Assembly: GCA_902583575.1 (NCBI GenBank)
Contig: CACHWY010000001.1
Location: 148,001 to 212,000 of the forward strand
DNA length: 64,000 nucleotides
Origin: an uncultured SAR86 cluster bacterium
GTDB lineage: Bacteria > Pseudomonadota > Gammaproteobacteria > Magnimaribacterales > D2472
Direction of reading: 5' to 3'
Shown: positions 28,161 through 36,163 of the stretch, piece by piece
Layout: every line of letters begins with the position of its first letter
Position numbering within the stretch: position 1 is the stretch's first letter
The notes under the pieces: model-generated
Database searches by the model: none
Told to the model about the DNA's origin: nothing
What the model saw: the letters and a program-made list of their open reading frames with translations, nothing else
Translations under genes and position numbers: made by a program

Positions 28161-28595
28161 ATGAAAACTTACTCATTAAAAAAAGAAGAAGTGGAAAGAA
28201 ACTGGTTTTTGCTTGATGCAACAGATAAAGTTCTTGGTAGAGTTGCAACCAAAATTGCTGACAGGATTAGAGGAAAAGACAAACCCACTTTTACACCTCA
28301 TACTGATGGGGGTGATTATGTGGTTGTTATAAATGCTGAAAAGATAAAAGTAACTGGTTCTAAATTTACAGATAAAAAATATTATCGCCACTCTTTATAT
28401 CCAGGCGGCTTAAAAACAAAAACATTTAAAGATTTGAATAAAGATAACCCAGAAAGAATCATAGAAGAAGCTGTTAAAGGCATGTTACCAAAAAATAAAT
28501 TAGGTAGATCAATGCTTAAGAAGCTAAAAGTTTATAGAGGTTCAGAGCATAGCCATGAATCTCAAAAGCCAATAGAGTGGAATCCAAATTTATGA
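28161..28595 (+). CDS. rplM: 50S ribosomal protein L13
   Basis: L13 is an early-assembly large-subunit protein. The 144-residue product aligns end to end with the family: [55 protein letters not shown], then [22 protein letters not shown] 28161 is chosen rather than 28155 because MKT-Y/F is the usual N-terminus. No clear SD is seen. The stop overlaps the rpsI start as ATGA, a 4-base overlap implying coupled translation. Confidence 0.97.
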   Translation: MKTYSLKKEEVERNWFLLDATDKVLGRVATKIADRIRGKDKPTFTPHTDGGDYVVVINAEKIKVTGSKFTDKKYYRHSLYPGGLKTKTFKDLNKDNPERIIEEAVKGMLPKNKLGRSMLKKLKVYRGSEHSHESQKPIEWNPNL

Positions 28596-28984
28596 GCAAA
28601 GAAGTCCATTACGCAACAGGAAGAAGAAAAACTTCATCAGCTAGAATATATCTAAAAAAGGGAAAAGGTAATATTGTTGTAAATGATAGTAAGCTTGATG
28701 AGTATTTTGGAAGAAAGGTAGCTCAAATGCTTGTAATACAGCCTTTAGAGCTTGTAGATTTAGTTGAAAAAGTTGATATCGATATCAAAGTAAAGGGCGG
28801 TGGTAATTTTGGTCAGGCTGGCGCAATCAGGCATGGCATTTCAAGAGCATTAACAAAATATGATGAAGAATTAAGACCTCATCTTAAAAAGGCTGGTCTT
28901 TTAACAAGAGATCCTAGAAAGGTTGAAAGAAAGAAACCTGGTTTAGTTAAAGCAAGAAAAAGTAAACAATTTTCTAAAAGATAA
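28592..28984 (+). CDS. rpsI: 30S ribosomal protein S9
   Basis: S9 contacts the P-site tRNA through its basic C-terminal tail. The 130-residue product has [18 protein letters not shown] near the N-terminus, [21 protein letters not shown] in the middle and the terminal [20 protein letters not shown] followed by QFSKR, whose last residue is the Arg that reaches the P site. Start at 28592 overlaps the rplM stop. An in-frame GTG at 28577 is upstream but lies inside rplM and lengthens the protein beyond the family norm. Confidence 0.97.
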   Translation: MSKEVHYATGRRKTSSARIYLKKGKGNIVVNDSKLDEYFGRKVAQMLVIQPLELVDLVEKVDIDIKVKGGGNFGQAGAIRHGISRALTKYDEELRPHLKKAGLLTRDPRKVERKKPGLVKARKSKQFSKR

Positions 28985-29042
28985 AACCTTACTTTATAGA
29001 AAGTTATTTCTAATTATAAGCAGATTTTATAGTATTGAATTA

Positions 29043-29051
29043 TGATATAAT
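29043..29051 (+). promoter_or_regulatory. Extended -10 promoter of petABC
   Basis: TGATATAAT has the TG-n extension and a perfect TATAAT hexamer (29046-29051), placing a start near 29058, about 27 bases before the petA ATG. The 100-base gap between rpsI and petA shows no convincing terminator hairpin, so read-through from rpsI is also possible. Confidence 0.55.
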
Positions 29052-29084
29052 TTTTGCTGTTATTTTGAGTAGCACACATCCTAA

Positions 29085-29666
29085 ATGCAAGAAAAAGATA
29101 AGACAAGAAGAAAAGTTTTGATTGGCTTAACAAGTGCTGTAGGTTTGTCAGGTTTGCCTTTTGCTGCAACACCTTTTATAGCTGCATGGAACCCAAGTGC
29201 AAAAGCTAAAGCTGCTGGAGCACCTGTTAAATTAGATGTATCAAAGATGCAATATGGGCAACAAATTCAAGTGGCATGGAGGAAACAACCTGTTTTTATT
29301 GTTAGACATACTAAAGAAAGTCTTGCCAGTTTAGATCTTACTTTGCCTAAATTAGCTGATCCGAATTCTGATCAGATTGTTGAATTATATAAAGGATTAA
29401 ACCTTTCAAGATCAAAAAGTCCTGAATATTCGGTTATGTCAGGAGTATGCACGCATCTTGGTTGTGCTCCAAAATATTTTCCTGAAGTAGAACCTAAACC
29501 ATGGGATGCAACATGGAGTGGAGGTTTTTTCTGCCCATGTCATGGATCTATGTTTGATATAGTCGGTAGAGTCTTTAAAGGAGTGCCTGCACCAACAAAT
29601 TTAGTGGTACCTCCTCATATGTTTGAAGGGAGTATATTAACCATTGGAGAGGATAAAGATTTATAA
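29085..29666 (+). CDS. petA: Cytochrome bc1 Rieske iron-sulfur subunit
   Basis: The Rieske protein takes electrons from ubiquinol at the Qo site and passes them to cytochrome c1. The 193-residue product has a twin-arginine-type N-terminus (KTRRKVLIG, then a hydrophobic anchor) and both cluster-binding boxes, CTHLGC and CPCHGS, with the GP-loop region (VPAPTNL). It belongs to the inner-membrane bc1 complex with petB and petC, which follow directly. An aerobic, cytochrome c-based respiratory chain is implied. Confidence 0.96.
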   Translation: MQEKDKTRRKVLIGLTSAVGLSGLPFAATPFIAAWNPSAKAKAAGAPVKLDVSKMQYGQQIQVAWRKQPVFIVRHTKESLASLDLTLPKLADPNSDQIVELYKGLNLSRSKSPEYSVMSGVCTHLGCAPKYFPEVEPKPWDATWSGGFFCPCHGSMFDIVGRVFKGVPAPTNLVVPPHMFEGSILTIGEDKDL

Positions 29667-29667
29667 A

Positions 29668-30885
29668 ATGAATGAGATGGCTTCAAAATTATTTTCTTGG
29701 GTAAATAAAAGACTCCCAATTGTAAATACATTTGAAAGACATATGTCTAAACATCCTGTTCCATCAAAAGTTAATTTTTGGTATTTATTTGGAGCTTTGG
29801 CAGCTGTAACTTTAATCATTCAGATAGTTTCAGGTATTTGGTTGATAATGCCTTATTCCAACACAGAAGAAGAAGCGTTTTCATCTATAGAATATATAAT
29901 GAGAGATGTTGATTATGGTTGGGTTATTAGATATATCCATACAACTGGCGCATCACTTTTTTTTGCAGTTGTTTATTTACATATGTTTAGAGGGCTCTTA
30001 TATGGCTCTTATCAAAAGCCAAGAGAATTAGTTTGGATTTTTGGTTGTACTATTTATTTAGCTATGATGGCAGAGGGTTTCTTGGGGTATGTATTACCTT
30101 ATGGCCAAATGTCATATTGGGGGGCTCAAGTTATTATTTCATTATTTGGAGCAATTCCATATATTGGAGAGTCGCTTGAATTATGGGTTAGAGGAGATTA
30201 TTACATTTCTGGTATTACCGTCTCAAGATTTTTTGCATTACATGTTGTAGCTCTCCCTTTGGTATTAATAGCATTAGTTTTTCTTCATTTAGTTGCATTA
30301 CATGAAGTGGGTGCTGGCAATCCAGAAGGCGTAGATATAGAAGAACATCTTGATGAAGATGGAATACCTTTAGATAGTGTCCCATTTTTCCCATACAAGG
30401 TCCTAAACGCATTGGTTGCTATCGGAGTCTTTATGACAGTTTTTTCAATTATTATGTTTTTCTTTCCAGAAGGTGGTGGGTATTTTATTGAGATGGCTAA
30501 TTTTCAGAAGGCAAATCCACTTGTAACCCCAGACCATATAGCACCAGTTTGGTATTACGCACCTTTTTATACTATGTTAAGGGCAGTACCAGACCCATTA
30601 GGGGGTTTAATTGTTATGGCATCAGCTGTTGCTATATTTTTTATAGTTCCATGGCTTGATAGAAGTAAAGTTGCATCAATTAGATATAAAGGGATCTTTA
30701 GTAAAATAGCATTAACCTTATTCGGCGTAAGTTTTTTAACTCTTGGATATCTAGGAACTGTTGGCGTAACAGAAATAAGAAAACTTGTCAGCATTATTTG
30801 TACAGTAATATATTTTTCATATTTTTTATTAATGCCTATATACACTAAATATGAAAAGACCAAGGAAGTACCAGAAAGATTATGA
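29668..30885 (+). CDS. petB: Cytochrome b subunit of the bc1 complex
   Basis: The 405-residue integral membrane protein has the four heme-binding His in RYIHTTGASLF, VYLHMFRGLLYG, FFALHVVALPL and VFLHLVALHEVG, and the Qo-site loop as PVWYYAPFYTMLRA. PVWY in place of PEWY is, as I recall, common in beta/gammaproteobacteria. ATG 29668 is chosen (one base after the petA stop); the open frame continues upstream in petA. Eight or so membrane helices are expected. It overlaps petC by 4 bases. Confidence 0.96.
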   Translation: MNEMASKLFSWVNKRLPIVNTFERHMSKHPVPSKVNFWYLFGALAAVTLIIQIVSGIWLIMPYSNTEEEAFSSIEYIMRDVDYGWVIRYIHTTGASLFFAVVYLHMFRGLLYGSYQKPRELVWIFGCTIYLAMMAEGFLGYVLPYGQMSYWGAQVIISLFGAIPYIGESLELWVRGDYYISGITVSRFFALHVVALPLVLIALVFLHLVALHEVGAGNPEGVDIEEHLDEDGIPLDSVPFFPYKVLNALVAIGVFMTVFSIIMFFFPEGGGYFIEMANFQKANPLVTPDHIAPVWYYAPFYTMLRAVPDPLGGLIVMASAVAIFFIVPWLDRSKVASIRYKGIFSKIALTLFGVSFLTLGYLGTVGVTEIRKLVSIICTVIYFSYFLLMPIYTKYEKTKEVPERL

Positions 30886-31709
30886 TGCTTAGATTAATAA
30901 ATTTAAAATTTTTTGTATTTGTTATTTTTTTTATACTTATTTTAGTTTGTTCAAATAAAACTTTTGCTGCTGAAGGTGGTCCATGTAAAGATTATGGTGA
31001 GTGTGACAAATTTAAATATTCTCTTAATGATCTCGAATCACTTCAAAGAGGAGCTTCTACTTATATTAATTATTGTTATGGATGTCATTCTCTTCAATAT
31101 TCTAGATGGGGTAGAGTAGCAAAAGACCTCGAAATTCCTGAAGATATTTTCTTTGAGAATCTAGTATTTGATAAATCAATAAAGCCTGGTGACTTAATGA
31201 CAGGAGCAATGCCAGAAGATGCAGCTAATTGGTTTGGAGTTACTCCACCAGATTTAACATTAGTATCTAGATATAAAGGTGACGATTGGATATATACATA
31301 TTTAAGAGCGTATTATGAAGATTCATCCAAACAATACGGTGTAAATAATTTAGTATATCCAGGGACTGCAATGCCAAATGTTCTCTTATCACTTCAAGGC
31401 AATCAAAAATTAGTTTGCAAAGATATACCTGAAATTGCTAGTAATGGTGGAGAAAAAAGAGATGAATCAGGAAAAACTATTACAAAAGAAAAGTGTGGCT
31501 TTCTTGAGGTTGAAGAAGGGACAGGCCAACTGTCAAAGGAAGAGTTTGACAGCTTAATTTATGACTTAACAAACTTTTTGGTTTATATTGGCGAACCCAG
31601 TAAAGCTACAAGAGAGAGAATTGGATGGTATGTAGTTTTTTACTTTTTAATATTTACTGCTTTATCCTCTTTACTATATAGAGAGTACCATAAAGACTAT
31701 AATAAATAA
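30882..31709 (+). CDS. petC: Cytochrome c1 subunit of the bc1 complex
   Basis: The 275-residue protein has an N-terminal signal (FFVFVIFFILILVCSNKTFAAE), the covalent heme site CYGCH near residue 67, a likely axial Met in GTAMPNVLLSL, and a C-terminal membrane anchor (WYVVFYFLIFTALSSLLYREY). It accepts electrons from the Rieske protein and passes them to soluble cytochrome c. The start overlaps the petB stop (ATGATG; 30885 is a second possible start). It precedes sspA, as in many gammaproteobacteria. Confidence 0.95.
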   Translation: MMLRLINLKFFVFVIFFILILVCSNKTFAAEGGPCKDYGECDKFKYSLNDLESLQRGASTYINYCYGCHSLQYSRWGRVAKDLEIPEDIFFENLVFDKSIKPGDLMTGAMPEDAANWFGVTPPDLTLVSRYKGDDWIYTYLRAYYEDSSKQYGVNNLVYPGTAMPNVLLSLQGNQKLVCKDIPEIASNGGEKRDESGKTITKEKCGFLEVEEGTGQLSKEEFDSLIYDLTNFLVYIGEPSKATRERIGWYVVFYFLIFTALSSLLYREYHKDYNK

Positions 31710-31720
31710 TTGAGGAAAAT

Positions 31721-32335
31721 ATGATTTTATATTCAGATAGAGATGACCATTACAGTCAAAGAGTTAGGATTGTTTTAGCAGAAAAAGATATATCAGCAGA
31801 AATTATTGAATCAAAAGCTGAAGACATGCCTGATGATATTATATCAATTAGCCCATATCAGAAGTTACCTATTCTTGTTGATAGAGATCTTGCTATTCAT
31901 GATCCCTCTGTAATGATGGAGTATTTAGATGAAAGGTTTCCGCATCCACCCCTATTACCTGTATACCCTGTAGCTAGAGCTAATAGCAGAACTCTTATGT
32001 TAAGAATTGAAAGAGAATGGTGTCCTATGGTAGATGAGTTGATAAAGAAAAATAAATCTGCAAAAGAGCTTATGAAAATAAGAGAGGAATTGCTCCATGA
32101 GATATCTTCAATAGCACCAACTTTTAAAGAGTACAAATATTTTATGAGTGATGAATTTACACTAGTTGATTGTTGTTTTGCACCTATTCTTTGGCGTTTA
32201 CCTTCAATGGGAATAAAATTACCAATTAATAGACATCTTAAACCATTAATTGATTATCAAAATAATATCTTTGAAAGACCAGGGTTCCTAGATAGCTTGT
32301 CATCGTTAGAAAGAGACCTTAAGTCTGAAGAATAA
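31721..32335 (+). CDS. sspA: Stringent starvation protein A
   Basis: SspA is a glutathione-S-transferase-fold protein that binds RNA polymerase and alters promoter choice in starvation. The 204-residue product has the thioredoxin-like N-domain (LYSDRDDHYSQRVRIVLAEKD, ending with LPILVDRDLAIHDPSVMMEYLDERFPH in two parts) and a helical C-domain with the DEFTLVDCCFAPILWRLP pattern. TTGAGGA precedes the ATG. The partner gene sspB does not follow; instead the 3' end overlaps the convergent lpoA by 17 bases. Confidence 0.93.
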   Translation: MILYSDRDDHYSQRVRIVLAEKDISAEIIESKAEDMPDDIISISPYQKLPILVDRDLAIHDPSVMMEYLDERFPHPPLLPVYPVARANSRTLMLRIEREWCPMVDELIKKNKSAKELMKIREELLHEISSIAPTFKEYKYFMSDEFTLVDCCFAPILWRLPSMGIKLPINRHLKPLIDYQNNIFERPGFLDSLSSLERDLKSEE

Positions 32336-33260
32336 GGCTATTCATATCAATTTTCCAAATAGGCAAGCTCCTATTAATACACTTATTTTTTTGGATTTTT
32401 GTATATCCTGTTTCTAGAAGTATGTTTCTTTTATAAAGATTATTTTGATATATTTTTTCAATTTTTAAAAAGTCATTAATTATTAATATTTCAAATTCAT
32501 TTTTAATATTCGTAATATTTTTTTTGTTTATGATTTTTTTAAATATTTCTGAAGATAAAGGGATAGAAGTACCTTCAAAATCAGCAATCTTCTTAATGTC
32601 AGTTGCACCATGAAATAACTCACTAGTTGAATAAAAATCTATACCTAAAGCATAATTTTTAAAAATTGGGACTATTGTTTTTCCAAGGTCATAATCTATT
32701 AAGAAATATATTTTTGATATATCTTTTCTTACTCTAGGCCTGTATTGGATTTCTAAATTTTTATCAAGATTCGAAATCTGAGAATACCTTTCGATACTTT
32801 GATTTACATGTAGTATTTTTTGAATATTATTTTCAAAATCTTTATTACTAAGAAGGTAATATAGTTCTTTTGGATATTTGCTCTTAATAGATGAAACAGA
32901 ATTTATATATTTATCAGAATAAATAATTAATATTTTTTTATCATCACCATTTTCTTTATTAAAAACAGCAGACTCAATTACACCTCTTTGCTCATTAGTA
33001 AAGCTTTTACAGAAATATTTCAAATTTGAGCCCAACACCTCATCTTTTAATAAAAAAGAATTATTAGTATCAAAATTAATAGAAAATTGGATATTCTCTT
33101 TCAATAAAGATTCAATAATGATCTCTTTATTTTTATTAGATGTTTGAATGTTTAGGTTAAGCTTGGCGTTTGATTTATTTTGGCTTTGATTTGGGATGCT
33201 TGAGCAAGAAACTATAAACATTATTAAACAAGATAAAATTAATGTTAAGCTTGGTTTCAT
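32319..33260 (-). CDS. lpoA: LpoA/LppC-like outer-membrane lipoprotein
   Basis: LpoA is an outer-membrane lipoprotein that activates penicillin-binding protein PBP1A through the wall. This 313-residue protein has a lipoprotein signal with a lipobox ending in VSC near residue 19, and its C-terminal half contains YRPRVRKDISKIYFLID and FYSTSELFHGATD, which match the conserved RPRxRxD...YATS block of LpoA. Position, back to back with rsmI, is the E. coli arrangement (yraL/yraM). It is less than half the length of E. coli LpoA and seems to lack the N-terminal TPR domain. Start at 33260 gives the best signal peptide; 33275 is an alternative. Confidence 0.78.
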   Translation of the reverse strand: MKPSLTLILSCLIMFIVSCSSIPNQSQNKSNAKLNLNIQTSNKNKEIIIESLLKENIQFSINFDTNNSFLLKDEVLGSNLKYFCKSFTNEQRGVIESAVFNKENGDDKKILIIYSDKYINSVSSIKSKYPKELYYLLSNKDFENNIQKILHVNQSIERYSQISNLDKNLEIQYRPRVRKDISKIYFLIDYDLGKTIVPIFKNYALGIDFYSTSELFHGATDIKKIADFEGTSIPLSSEIFKKIINKKNITNIKNEFEILIINDFLKIEKIYQNNLYKRNILLETGYTKIQKNKCINRSLPIWKIDMNSLILQT

Positions 33261-33277
33261 ATAGTTATTATGCATAA

Positions 33278-34093
33278 ATGTTAAATTTTATTTCAACACC
33301 AATTGGTAATCTAAATGATATATCACTTAGAGCAATAGATGTTATTAGAACAGCAGATTATTTATATGTTGAGGATACTAGAAATGTTAAAAAACTTTTG
33401 GATTTTATTAATTGCAAAAAAAAATGTAAGAGTTTTCATGAACATAATGAAGATAAAGTTTCTATAGAAATTATTAAACATGCAAAAGATCAAAAGAATA
33501 TCTCTATAGTCTCAGATGCAGGAACTCCTGCTATTTCAGATCCAGGATATAAGTTAATAAGAGAATGTGTTGAACAAGGTATTCCATATACTTTGATACC
33601 AGGACCATCTTCTGTAATAAGTGGATTGGTGATGTCAGGACTTCCTACCAATCAATTTTCTTTTTTTGGTTTTGTACCTAGAAAAAGTAATGAGCAAGCA
33701 AAATGTTTTGAAAATTTAAAATATGAGAATAAGACAGCTATTTTCTTTGATTCATCAAAGCGATTAGAAAAAACCATTTCTAATTTATTAAAATTTTTAA
33801 ATTCAAATAGAAGGATATCCATATGCAAAGAGATGACGAAATTACATGAAGCAGTTATAAGTGATAAATTATCGAATATCATAGATAAAATCAAAAAAGA
33901 AAAAATTTATATAAAGGGAGAGATAGTCATTGTGATAGAGGGAGCTGCAAATGTTAAAACTAATTTAAAAATTGATACTCAGACCAAAAAAGAATTCTTA
34001 AAAAGATTACCAGCTTCGGAATCAGCAAAGCTTATTTCATTAATTACTAAGCAAAATAAGAGAGATATATATAAATTTCTGATAGAAACATAA
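33278..34093 (+). CDS. rsmI: 16S rRNA (cytidine-1402-2'-O)-methyltransferase
   Basis: RsmI methylates the ribose of C1402 in the decoding centre, together with RsmH on the same base. The 271-residue protein has the tetrapyrrole-methylase fold: FISTPIGNLNDISLRAID, YVEDTRNVKKLL, the SAM-site stretch SDAGTPAISDPGY and LIPGPSSVISGLVMSG. Its 3' end contains the upstream region of the rnpB promoter. rsmH, its functional partner, is at 36164-37057. Confidence 0.95.
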   Translation: MLNFISTPIGNLNDISLRAIDVIRTADYLYVEDTRNVKKLLDFINCKKKCKSFHEHNEDKVSIEIIKHAKDQKNISIVSDAGTPAISDPGYKLIRECVEQGIPYTLIPGPSSVISGLVMSGLPTNQFSFFGFVPRKSNEQAKCFENLKYENKTAIFFDSSKRLEKTISNLLKFLNSNRRISICKEMTKLHEAVISDKLSNIIDKIKKEKIYIKGEIVIVIEGAANVKTNLKIDTQTKKEFLKRLPASESAKLISLITKQNKRDIYKFLIET

Positions 34094-34101
34094 AAAATCA
34101 T

Positions 34102-34107
34102 TATAAT
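34102..34107 (+). promoter_or_regulatory. -10 element of rnpB
   Basis: A perfect TATAAT lies 6 bases before the predicted 5' end of RNase P RNA at about 34114, so the mature or primary 5' end fits this promoter. The matching -35 would fall in the last codons of rsmI and is not well conserved. Confidence 0.6.
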
Positions 34108-34113
34108 GTGCTC

Positions 34114-34478
34114 GAGTTGGTTGGATGATCGCTGATTTGAAAGAGGAAGACCTCCTAGAGTTTTCACCACTATAATCAGAGGAAAGTCCGGACTTCAAAG
34201 AGCAGGGCGCCAGGTAACTCCTGGGAAGCGTGAGCTTACGGATAGTGCAACAGAAAATATACCGCTATTTTATAGTAAGGGTGAAAAGGTAAGGTAAGAG
34301 CTTACCGCTTAAATGGTAACATTTAAGGCATTGTAAACCCCAGCCTGAAGCAAAACCAAATAGAAATCCAATAAAGTTGCTCGCTTTGGATTTGGGTGGG
34401 TTGCTAGAATATTATGGCAACATAATATCAAGATAGATGATCATCTTTTACAGAATCCGGCTTATAAACCAACTCACT
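34114..34478 (+). ncRNA. rnpB: RNase P RNA component, bacterial type A
   Basis: RNase P RNA is the catalytic RNA that removes 5' leaders from pre-tRNA. Conserved blocks are all present in order: GAGGAAAGTCCGG (34179-34191), GCAGGGCGCCAGGTAA with CTCCTGGG, AGTGCAACAGAAA, GGTAAGGTAAGAGCTTACCGC, the AAACCCCA-type stretch, and ACAGAATCCGGCTTAT (34450-34465). The ends pair as helix P1 (GAGTTGGTT with AACCAACTC). Length is about 365 bases, normal for type A. The rsmI-rnpB-mraZ order is typical of gammaproteobacteria. The exact 5' and 3' ends are estimated from the P1 helix. Confidence 0.97.
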
Positions 34479-34510
34479 CACTTTTTCAATAACCAAGCTT
34501 TTTATCCAAA

Positions 34511-34550
34511 TAAGTGTGAAAAAGTGTGTAAAAATGTTGCAAAGTGTGTA
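34511..34550 (+). promoter_or_regulatory. Putative MraZ-box array (four 10-bp direct repeats)
   Basis: Four consecutive 10-base units start at 34511, 34521, 34531 and 34541 with first seven bases TAAGTGT, AAAGTGT, AAAATGT and AAAGTGT, each followed by 3 bases. E. coli MraZ binds TGGGN repeats with 10-base pitch, and Mollicute MraZ is known to bind AAAGTG(T/G) repeats. The array directly precedes mraZ and covers its -35 element, so repression by MraZ is expected. Binding is inferred from pattern and position. Confidence 0.7.
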
Positions 34551-34565
34551 AAAAGACATTATATT
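34537..34565 (+). promoter_or_regulatory. Promoter of mraZ and the dcw cluster, probably leaderless
   Basis: TTGCAA (34537-34542) and TATATT (34560-34565) are 17 bases apart. The start site predicted 7 bases after the -10 is 34572, the A of the mraZ start codon, so the mraZ mRNA is probably leaderless; no SD is present. The -35 overlaps the third and fourth MraZ-box repeats. Confidence 0.65.
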
Positions 34566-34571
34566 TTGTAA

Positions 34572-35039
34572 ATGTTTGGTTTTAACACTGTATCTTTAGA
34601 CGCAAAAGGAAGGATTTTAATTCCTGCAAGGTATAGGACTGACTTTAAAATACAGAAAAATAATAAGATTGTTATAACAAAAGATCCTCAATATCCATCT
34701 TTAAAAATTTATCCAGGTTTAGAATGGGATGAAATATCCAATAAATTAAAATCACTTCAGGGTTTAGATCCGATCGTAAGGAATATCCAATGGACCATAC
34801 TGGGTAATGCTTATGAATCAGATATTGATATCGATGGAAGAATGCTTCTTAGAGTCCCATCAGATTTAAGAGAATATGCTGAAATAGAAGAAGAAAAGCA
34901 AATTGCTCTTGTTGGTATGGGTAATAAATTTGAAATTTGGAATATTAATAATTGGGAAATGCGCCAAACAGGCGGATCTTTATCTACTGAAATTCTTGAT
35001 GTGGTGTTACCAGAAAGTATTAAAACAATGTCTTTTTAA
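34572..35039 (+). CDS. mraZ: Transcriptional regulator MraZ
   Basis: MraZ is an AbrB-like ring-forming DNA-binding protein that represses its own promoter and hence the dcw cluster. The 155-residue protein has two DxxGR motifs: VSLDAKGRILIPARYR (residues 7-22) and DIDIDGRMLLRVPSDLR (about 79-95). The ATG is 7 bases past a -10 element, with no SD. The gene ends 13 bases before ftsZ rather than rsmH, which is unusual. Confidence 0.95.
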   Translation: MFGFNTVSLDAKGRILIPARYRTDFKIQKNNKIVITKDPQYPSLKIYPGLEWDEISNKLKSLQGLDPIVRNIQWTILGNAYESDIDIDGRMLLRVPSDLREYAEIEEEKQIALVGMGNKFEIWNINNWEMRQTGGSLSTEILDVVLPESIKTMSF

Positions 35040-35052
35040 TTGGGAAAATAAT

Positions 35053-36162
35053 ATGGAAATTAATGTAGTTGGATCAAAAATAGAAAACGCTAAAATAAAA
35101 GTAGTGGGTGTTGGCGGCGGCGGAGGTAATGCTGTCATACATATGATAAATCATGATATCAAAGGTGTTGATTTTATTTGTGCAAATACTGATACTCAAG
35201 CTCTTTCAAATGCAAAAGGAGCAATAACTTTAAAATTAGGTAATGGATTAACTAAAGGCCTTGGGGCTGGAGCAGATCCAGATATTGGAAGAAGAGCTGC
35301 TGAAAGTGATAGGACAGCTATAGAAAAATTATTATCTGGTGCAGATATGATTTTTATAACAGCTGGTATGGGAGGCGGAACAGGGACTGGGGCTGCACCT
35401 GTAGTAGCCTCAATAGCAAAAGAACTTGGAGCACTGACAGTTGCAGTGGTAACTAAACCTTTTCGGTTTGAAGGAAAGAAGAGAATGGGGGCTGCTGAAA
35501 AGGGCCTTGCAGCATTGGTAGAAGAGGTAGATAGCCTTGTAACAATACCAAACCAAAAACTTTATGAAATTTTTGGTGAAGAAACATCTACGAAAGAAGC
35601 ATTTGCAAAAGCAGATGATGTTTTAAGGGGAGCTGTCCAAGGAATTTCAGATATCATTATGAAAAAAGGACATATTAATGTCGATTTCGCTGACGTAAAG
35701 ACCGTAATGTCTGAAAAAGGTATAGCCATGATGGGCACAGGAAGAGCAAGTGGTAAAAATAGAGCTAAAGCGGCAGGCGATCAAGCTGTTAAAAGTGAGC
35801 TACTTGAAGATATTAATTTAAAAAATGCAAGAGGGGTTTTAGTAAACATAACCGCCAAAAAACCAACTCTAGGAGATCAGACTGAGGTATCAAATATTGT
35901 TGATGAAATTGTAAGCGAAGATGCAAACATTATTTATGGTTTAGTATATGACAAAAGTTTAGGAGATGACCTTCAAGTAACTATTGTTGCGACAGGAGTT
36001 GATCAAAAAGCCCCATCAGTAGTTATTGATAATGAACCTGCTATGAAACTAAATCCAGTTGGTTTAGATAAAGATAAAACAAGTCAGAAAGTTGGCGCAT
36101 CGTCTGCAGAGGCAATAGACTTCCTTGATGTGCCGACTTTTATGAGAAAGCAAGTAGATTAA
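35053..36162 (+). CDS. ftsZ: Cell division protein FtsZ
   Basis: FtsZ is the tubulin-like GTPase that forms the Z ring. The 369-residue protein has KVVGVGGGGGNAVIHMI, the tubulin signature AGMGGGTGTGAAPVVA, the T7 catalytic loop NVDFADV, and the conserved C-terminal peptide DFLDVPTFMRKQVD that binds FtsA and ZipA, after a short linker. Start 35053 has GGGA 7 bases upstream and gives the normal N-terminus; the frame is open far into mraZ, which is not coding. Its position between mraZ and rsmH, instead of after ftsA, is exceptional. All functional residues look intact. Confidence 0.97.
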   Translation: MEINVVGSKIENAKIKVVGVGGGGGNAVIHMINHDIKGVDFICANTDTQALSNAKGAITLKLGNGLTKGLGAGADPDIGRRAAESDRTAIEKLLSGADMIFITAGMGGGTGTGAAPVVASIAKELGALTVAVVTKPFRFEGKKRMGAAEKGLAALVEEVDSLVTIPNQKLYEIFGEETSTKEAFAKADDVLRGAVQGISDIIMKKGHINVDFADVKTVMSEKGIAMMGTGRASGKNRAKAAGDQAVKSELLEDINLKNARGVLVNITAKKPTLGDQTEVSNIVDEIVSEDANIIYGLVYDKSLGDDLQVTIVATGVDQKAPSVVIDNEPAMKLNPVGLDKDKTSQKVGASSAEAIDFLDVPTFMRKQVD

Positions 36163-36163
36163 A

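Noticed and set aside
28985-29084. Terminator or small RNA between rpsI and petA
   Set aside because: No stem with a following T run could be found; only an extended -10 element is supported.
34511-34550. The TGTGTAAAA-like words before mraZ as DnaA boxes
   Set aside because: They differ from TGTGNATAA by at least one base and their strict 10-base pitch and place at mraZ fit MraZ boxes better.
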